From positions 379,985 through 443,984 of the forward strand of contig VFFE01007018.1 of assembly GCA_008921705.1 (NCBI GenBank): a DNA stretch of 64,000 nucleotides. The letters run 5' to 3'. A program made the translations under genes and the position numbers. Below the pieces are notes generated by a model. The model had not been told where the DNA came from. It was given only the letters and a program-made list of their open reading frames with translations, and did no database searches. Positions 58,601 to 64,000 of this stretch are shown piece after piece; positions within the stretch are counted from its first letter, which is position 1; every line of letters starts with the position of its first letter. The DNA comes from Burhinus oedicnemus. Taxonomy: Eukaryota > Chordata > Aves > Charadriiformes > Burhinidae.

Positions 58601-61600
58601 TGTGTTGTTCTGCACTTTGATTTTCACTTTGTGATGGAAAAGCACGCTGCAGTAAAAGTAACACTTCACACATTTCAGAAATGTTTCAAGGAGACATCGT
58701 ATTAATCAGATTATTTTTATGCTCTTCAATATCATCCTTGATGCCTTTTAAAAAAATCTTTGGAGAAAGGTCTTGTTATTGACCAGGTGTTAATAGTCAG
58801 TCCTTCAAGCATGGGCAGTGACAGGGGCTTGTAAACACCACATTTTCGCATTAATTTTCTCCTGTCTCTGAGAATATTGTTTTTGAGACTCCCACTAAGA
58901 GGACATTGCTGCATTATTTCCTTCAACAACCCCCTAACTGCCAAATTAAGAACAGACTGTCGCACTGGAAATAAGTAATTGGCTGACAGAGACACAGAAA
59001 AAGGGGACTTGGCTTCGCTGATACTCGCTGCTCTGTAAACGGGGCTTACGCTGGAGCGAAGTCGACTGTGCTTGTTAATCAAATTAGGGCACAAGCAGCC
59101 GGTGGGGCCGGCTCCCGCACGGGGCGCTGGGCACTGCCGTGCTCCTGGGGCTCCTCCGGCTCCTGCTGCTACTGCTGCGTCTGTGCCCACCATCTCCTGC
59201 GCGTCCTGCCCGGGTATCGAGACGGGGCAGCCGTGCGAGCAGATCCCTCCTGACAGCTCCAGGCTGCGATTCCTTCACTCGGCTCTGAACGAGGTTTGAG
59301 CAACTTTCTCGAAGGAGGTGGTCCCCAGGAGGAGACTGAGGTGGGGGTGAGGGTTACCCCGGGCACGGCGCTTGTGTCCTTGCAGCCCGCTGCCTCTGTT
59401 CCTTGCTATAAAACACCCAAACAGCTTTTAATGGGCAATCGGGGGGATGGCTCTGCGTACAGAGGATGGGGTTTGCTCCTTCTGGGAAACGTAACGTGGC
59501 TCCATCTGAAAAGTGTCTAACAGCACTTCCCTCGGTGGTGCTGCACAGCACGTCCTTAACCTCACCATAAAGCACAGCAAGTGCCTCCACCCCTCCTTCC
59601 TGGCTCCTGCAGCATTTCCACAAGCCCAAGGATACCCGAGACAGCCCAGCAGAAGTATTTTGTCGGATGTGAACTTTTCAGCGGAATCAAGATCATCTTT
59701 CTGACAGCTGAAGGCCACAGCTCTGTTGTGTGGCTGCAGTCCTCGGCAGCCACCTTTGGAATATGCAAAATGGAAATAGGAAGAGAAACTGCCCGTTTGT
59801 TCTTCCAGAAGAGCCCTCTTCCCACCCAGCCTGCCCTCTGCACCCTCGGGCTGTGCGTGCCCTCTGCAGCTGCTCAACATCTGGATCTCTTTCTGGCTCG
59901 CTAACGGGCTCTGTCCATGCTAACGAGGAGACCGCACCGCAGCCCGTCCACCCAGAAAGACATCACCTTCTCCATCAACCGCCGGCCTCGGCAGAGTGCC
60001 GGGGAAGGGGCACAGCTGCTCCAGCTCGGAGCACTGCCCTGCGGGTAGACGTTTGTCTCCGGCAGATGAGAGGTGGCTGGATCTGGAAGCCATCTGAGAG
60101 AGCTTAAACGCTGCTGGAGGTGGGCAGGGGCAGGTCAGGAGCACGCGGCGCTCAGACGTGTTGCAGCAAACGCGCCGGAAACTGGGGCTGAGTGGAGCTA
60201 ATGGGGCAGAGGTGGCAAATACAGGAGCTGTGGACTCACTACAAGGTGAACTAAATTGGGAACAAATGTGTGGGCTATGGACTAGCAGGGAAGAACCCAG
60301 GTAACGTTAATTCCCCTATCTATAATACAGCCCCGGGGCGATTCCCTGTTTGCCCTCAGCCATCCAGGTGACACAAGAAACCCTCAGGAGGTTCTGCCGC
60401 AGCCTTGCTTTCCACTCCAGGCTGTAAAGGAGGCTTTGCCGCATTGGGCTCAATCTTTCACATTTCAGTACCTAAAATTAGACAGCTAGCTCCATCCCTG
60501 TATAATTTGAGTACCTAGCTTTAGAGAGGCCAACATCCAAACGCTTGAGAGCACCTGAAGAAACATTTCAAGAACAGCATTTGCAACCCCCTGGAAGTCA
60601 GGCCAGGTGTTCCTTTGTTTAAAGGAAAAGCGAGTTTGTGTACGCAGGTGTTTCATGCTGTTTAGTAAATTTTGGTAATTTGTCTATCACTGGTAACTTG
60701 CCTTGCAAAACAAAGCAGATCTTGGCCAGCCGCTCCTCCCTCTGCCGCAGCGGGTGAATAAGATGGCTCTGAACAAGGACTCTGCCCAAGGCACACCGGT
60801 TACCCGCTCACAGCCCCGTATTTTAGTTCTTCCTCAGTCGTCTTCAGCGCCCGCGCGGGGCGGGAGGGGGCAGCCTGCTCTGCGTGGGTCACACAGGAGG
60901 ATCCGGGTGCTGCTCTCCTCTCTCTGCTCCGCGGTGGCAGCCGTGCCGGTGCCTTCTCTGCCGGAGACCCCGCAGCTCCCGGGCAGTTCTGAGAGCACCC
61001 AGGAAAGGTGGAGGCACCCAGCCTGTCGGCTCTTTTGGGAACAACTGAAGCAAACGGATACAAGAGAACTGTGTGCAGCGGATAAAATTAGAGCTATACA
61101 TGTGGACAAAACGGTTGTCACCACTAGCAATTTTTATTTTAATTTTTTTTTTCTCTGAGCGCAGTAGCATGTAAGGGAGTGAGAATCCTGTGTACAGCTC
61201 AGCCCCAGATGGAGAAAGAACCTGGCCCTGCAGTGCTCCAGTTTCACCAGCCTACAGCGCTGACTGTGGAGCAGGAAAACACCAGTGGGGACGGCAAACC
61301 GCCGGAGCTCTGAGAGCCTCCGACGATGAGAGCAGAAGCATCATCTTTAGGATTCCTGGTTTCTCAAAGACTGCCTGCTTTGGTGATGGGAACGTGAAGG
61401 CCACAGGAATATCTCTATGCAGTGAAATGTACTCATCACATATGTATTTCTCCTGCTTGGCATCTTTCAGTGCAGGCAAGGCCAAAGACTTCACCCTTTG
61501 TCAGCAGTTATTTTGACAGATGGGCACAGAAGCCAGAAGCCAGCAATAATTCCTCAGTTTGAAAGGCTATTTTCTGCAACCTCATAGTTTGTGTGTATGA

Positions 61601-63352
61601 AGAAAAAAATCTACGTAGTGTTTGGAGCAAGAGGGGCTGATGATGCCGCAGGCGGTAGGTAAGGAGCACACGCAGACGGGCCCGGCTGGCTCTGCCCGAC
61701 TCCTGCCTGTACACGACAAGGTCAGAAATCTCTCTGCTCCCTCATTTTTGCATACTCAGTCGAGGTTTGTTTAACAGCCACTCTCGCAGCCCGTGAAGTG
61801 AAGATACCATTGGTTCTTTTCGACACGATGCTGTTCAGAGATCTGTCTTATAGGAAAAGCCTTTCTCTAAAGACCAGAGAAGCCTGTCCCCATAGGTCCC
61901 TGCCAGCAGCATAGGCTCCCTCTCTCCATACGTTTCTCTCCTCTGTACATAAAGGCCCAGATGGCCAGTCCCTGGCGGCAGGCATGCAAGGTTTGTGAGG
62001 GCACGTGTGTGGCTGGGTGTGCATGTGAATGCACGCTTGTCTGAGAAGGAGCCTGAGCGCACGCATGGCTGCGAGCGCTGCGCTCGCTGCTGCCTCTGCA
62101 GCAAGAAAGAACAAAAATGCCAGACTTGGTGCTGGTTTTGGTGTTGACCTAGACAGCAGTGTTTCAGCTCGGTACAACTACAGTCTAAAGAATGTAAATA
62201 GATATTTGTGCATATAACATATCTGGCAGCTGCAAAGCTCATTCACCAAGGTCCTTGGACCTGAAGACGGGACATTCTGAAAAGCTTTTGTGGTTCTGTT
62301 CAAAGGGGCGCACTGTGGCCGCACTGGGTCTGCCGACAAAGACACTGAAGCTACTTAAGAATTTAAGACACTTTTACCTTCTTTGAGTGTGACTTTGTAG
62401 CTGAAAACAACTGGAAACCGGGTAGTATGGTGGGATCAGACAGCTCTCAAATACGCATCAAAATACTACCTGGCCAAAGTGTAAGCCCTACGCACATCCA
62501 CCTAAAACTGGACAACGGGAACAGGGAAAAGCAGGAGAACATCTGTACCACCACTGGGCTGACGGCGTGCACGTGGACATTACAACGTGAGCGCGTGTGA
62601 TGAGCAGCGCTGTACTTGCTAATACAGCGCTCGGAGACCGCTCTGCCCGAAGCCCGTGCCAGCTCCCACCCATCACCCGCGCCGCTGCACAGCCTCCGCG
62701 CACGGACCCGGACTGTCCGATGCTACACCGAAGTCACAGAAGCCGCGCCAGCAGAAACTCGGGCTTGCTGGCCCAGTTACTAGGAAAAACAGGCAGGAAA
62801 AGACCCTGTGCTTGCTCAGAAGCTTAAAGTCCTCATGCTCTTTGGTTTCTTTTCCTCTAGCTATCATACTTGTTAACTCAAATTAACATTCATAATGCAA
62901 AATCTATTGGAACATGCCTTCCAGACTCACAGACATTTCTGTTATGGTCAGGATTAATCACAAGGGATAATTAGAGTATTAAATGAAATAATTATAACAT
63001 TATGACTCTAATAACCAAATTCATGGATATTAGCTTCTGAGAAAAGACAAATATGGGAACCAGAGAAGTTTTGATGGATGCCTCTAGCTGTATTTATTTT
63101 TCTTTGCATTTTGGATTAAAAATTCCCAAACATCTGCCACGCTGAGACAACTCACCTTAATTTAAAAAGGCTAGGTAGCTAACGAGCCACGGGGCTGACA
63201 CGGAAACGGGCTGCTGCAGAAACACGCTGTCACCGCTCACTGCTGCACTAAGCCATGTGTCTAGGAACTGGGCAGCGATGAAGACCACACTACACCCAGA
63301 TTGCCCCTGGACCAAAAAGCTGCTCTCGCCCGTCACGCTGGGCAGTTTTTGA

Positions 63353-63396
63353 GGTGCAAGGAGGAGGAGGCAGAGGAAGAGGAGGAGGAGAAGATG
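63353..63396 (+). repeat. (GAGGAG)n purine-rich tract
   Basis: GAGG/AGAGG units run for about 44 bases. The opposite strand reads as a Leu/Ser-rich frame, which explains the apparent ORF at 63157-63603. Confidence 0.8.
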
Positions 63397-64000
63397 CTCT
63401 GACACCCCCAGGCCTGGGCGCCTTGGAGTGAGGAGGCAGGGCTGGCTGTAACAGTGGAGCTGGTACCCAGGGAGAGGGTTTGGATGTGTGGCAAGCACTG
63501 TGCTCCTGCTCTGCTCTCCCCGAACACCACCCCTCTGCCAGCTAAGAAACGCTTGGCAGGTCCTGCTCGAGGCCAGCTCCAAGCTCAGCCAGCTCGGCTC
63601 CACGGGACGTCAGGCTCTGGCAGCATCTCCTGGCCCCGGGCGTTACCTCCTCTGAGAAGATGGAGGTTTCCACTGCCTCCGAGGGTGTGATTATCTTATC
63701 TGACAGAGCCTGTGTGCAGCCAGGCTTGCCTTGTCCTACAGGACAGCCAGTGTCCTCTGGGATGGGCGGCAAAGGGCCGGGGCTCGTAACCCTGATCGTT
63801 GGGGGCCTCCTTGGAGCCGAGAAGTTTTTTGCGCCACTAATGTATGCACAGTCTCTCTCCAATATTCCGTGTCGTGCTACAGAGGCATAAATGAATTCAT
63901 TAAAGCATTATGCAATTGCAAATGTTTAAAAATACCAAGTATGTACGTTTACGTAAGCCTACATGACAGCGTATAGCCAAGTACTGCGAGTTGCCGGTAC

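Larger units (their letters stand above)
36671..64000 (+). other. GRIK3: 5' part of GRIK3 intron 1
   Basis: This interval is assigned to intron 1 because it follows a canonical donor and contains no second GRIK3 exon. I looked for the expected next block, which begins GGIFE in the family, and did not find it. The intron therefore exceeds 27 kb here. A long first intron is typical of this gene family. It holds three tandem arrays near its 5' end, one MIR-like relic, and AT-rich stretches that may include regulatory elements. Confidence 0.8.
54129..64000. other. Intron 1 sequence to the end of the window
   Basis: Similar mosaic of AT-rich (54190-54480, 58100-59000, 62340-62470, 62840-63150) and GC-rich (54520-54760, 59060-59260, 60830-61030, 63180-63840) unique DNA. 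Near 62258-62300 a fragment beginning GGACCTGAAGACGGGACATT and ending AAAGCTTTTG faintly recalls the 3' end of an old reptile-type SINE, but it is too short to call. No exon, RNA or intact transposon is recognised. Confidence 0.55.

Noticed and set aside
62258..62300. 3' end of an old reptile-type SINE (ACCTGAAGA...AAAGCTTTTG)
   Set aside because: Only about 40 bases of weak similarity and no tRNA-like head or tail, so it is not separable from chance.
63157..63603. 148-codon - strand frame with a Leu-rich, membrane-like stretch
   Set aside because: The Leu/Ser run is the complement of the GAGGAG tract. The remainder has noise composition and no domain.

Overview
This window looks like nuclear genomic DNA of a bird. 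It has a 5'-truncated CR1-type LINE tail, a badly decayed MIR-family SINE, very few other transposon remnants, and alternating AT-rich and CpG/GC-rich patches. It also holds exactly one convincing vertebrate coding exon, ending in a canonical splice donor. Nothing suggests a prokaryote, phage or plasmid: there are no operons, no long conserved ORFs, no CRISPR array and no rRNA.

The anchor is exon 1 of GRIK3 (kainate-type ionotropic glutamate receptor subunit GluK3) at 36556-36670 on the + strand. It encodes a 31-residue signal peptide and the first residues of the mature amino-terminal domain, and it splices out in phase 1 at an ATAG|GTAAGG donor. Everything upstream (1 to about 35.6 kb) is read as 5' intergenic DNA. 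The stretch from about 35.6 to 36.55 kb is a TATA-less CpG-island promoter and 5' leader, carrying a (GT)n microsatellite, a 35-bp tandem duplication and two short upstream ORFs. Everything from 36671 to the end is read as the start of a long first intron. The next GRIK3 exon is not in the window.

The first 5.6 kb of the intron holds three unrelated tandem arrays: a roughly 24-bp GC-rich minisatellite starting only 250 bp after the donor (36921-37622), a 9-bp GCAGGCAGR array (39202-39335), and a 14-bp array (41740-42257) whose 36 core units contain no insertion or deletion and show a 42/56-bp higher-order pattern. These arrays lack stop codons in several frames, so they produce most of the long but false open reading frames here, on both strands.

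Other features are a CR1 tail on the - strand (27492-27735), a MIR-like SINE on the + strand (53965-54128), and a protein-like but frameshifted segment on the - strand (2468-2985) whose parent I could not identify. There are also a weak tRNA-like SINE relic, several mono- and dinucleotide tracts, a few CpG-rich patches away from the promoter, and AT-rich stretches with octamer or homeodomain-type motifs that could be conserved regulatory elements. That last reading is inference only. I found no evidence for a previously undescribed multi-gene system. The most unusual items are the indel-free 14-bp array, the clustering of three arrays at the intron start, and the unidentified - strand segment.
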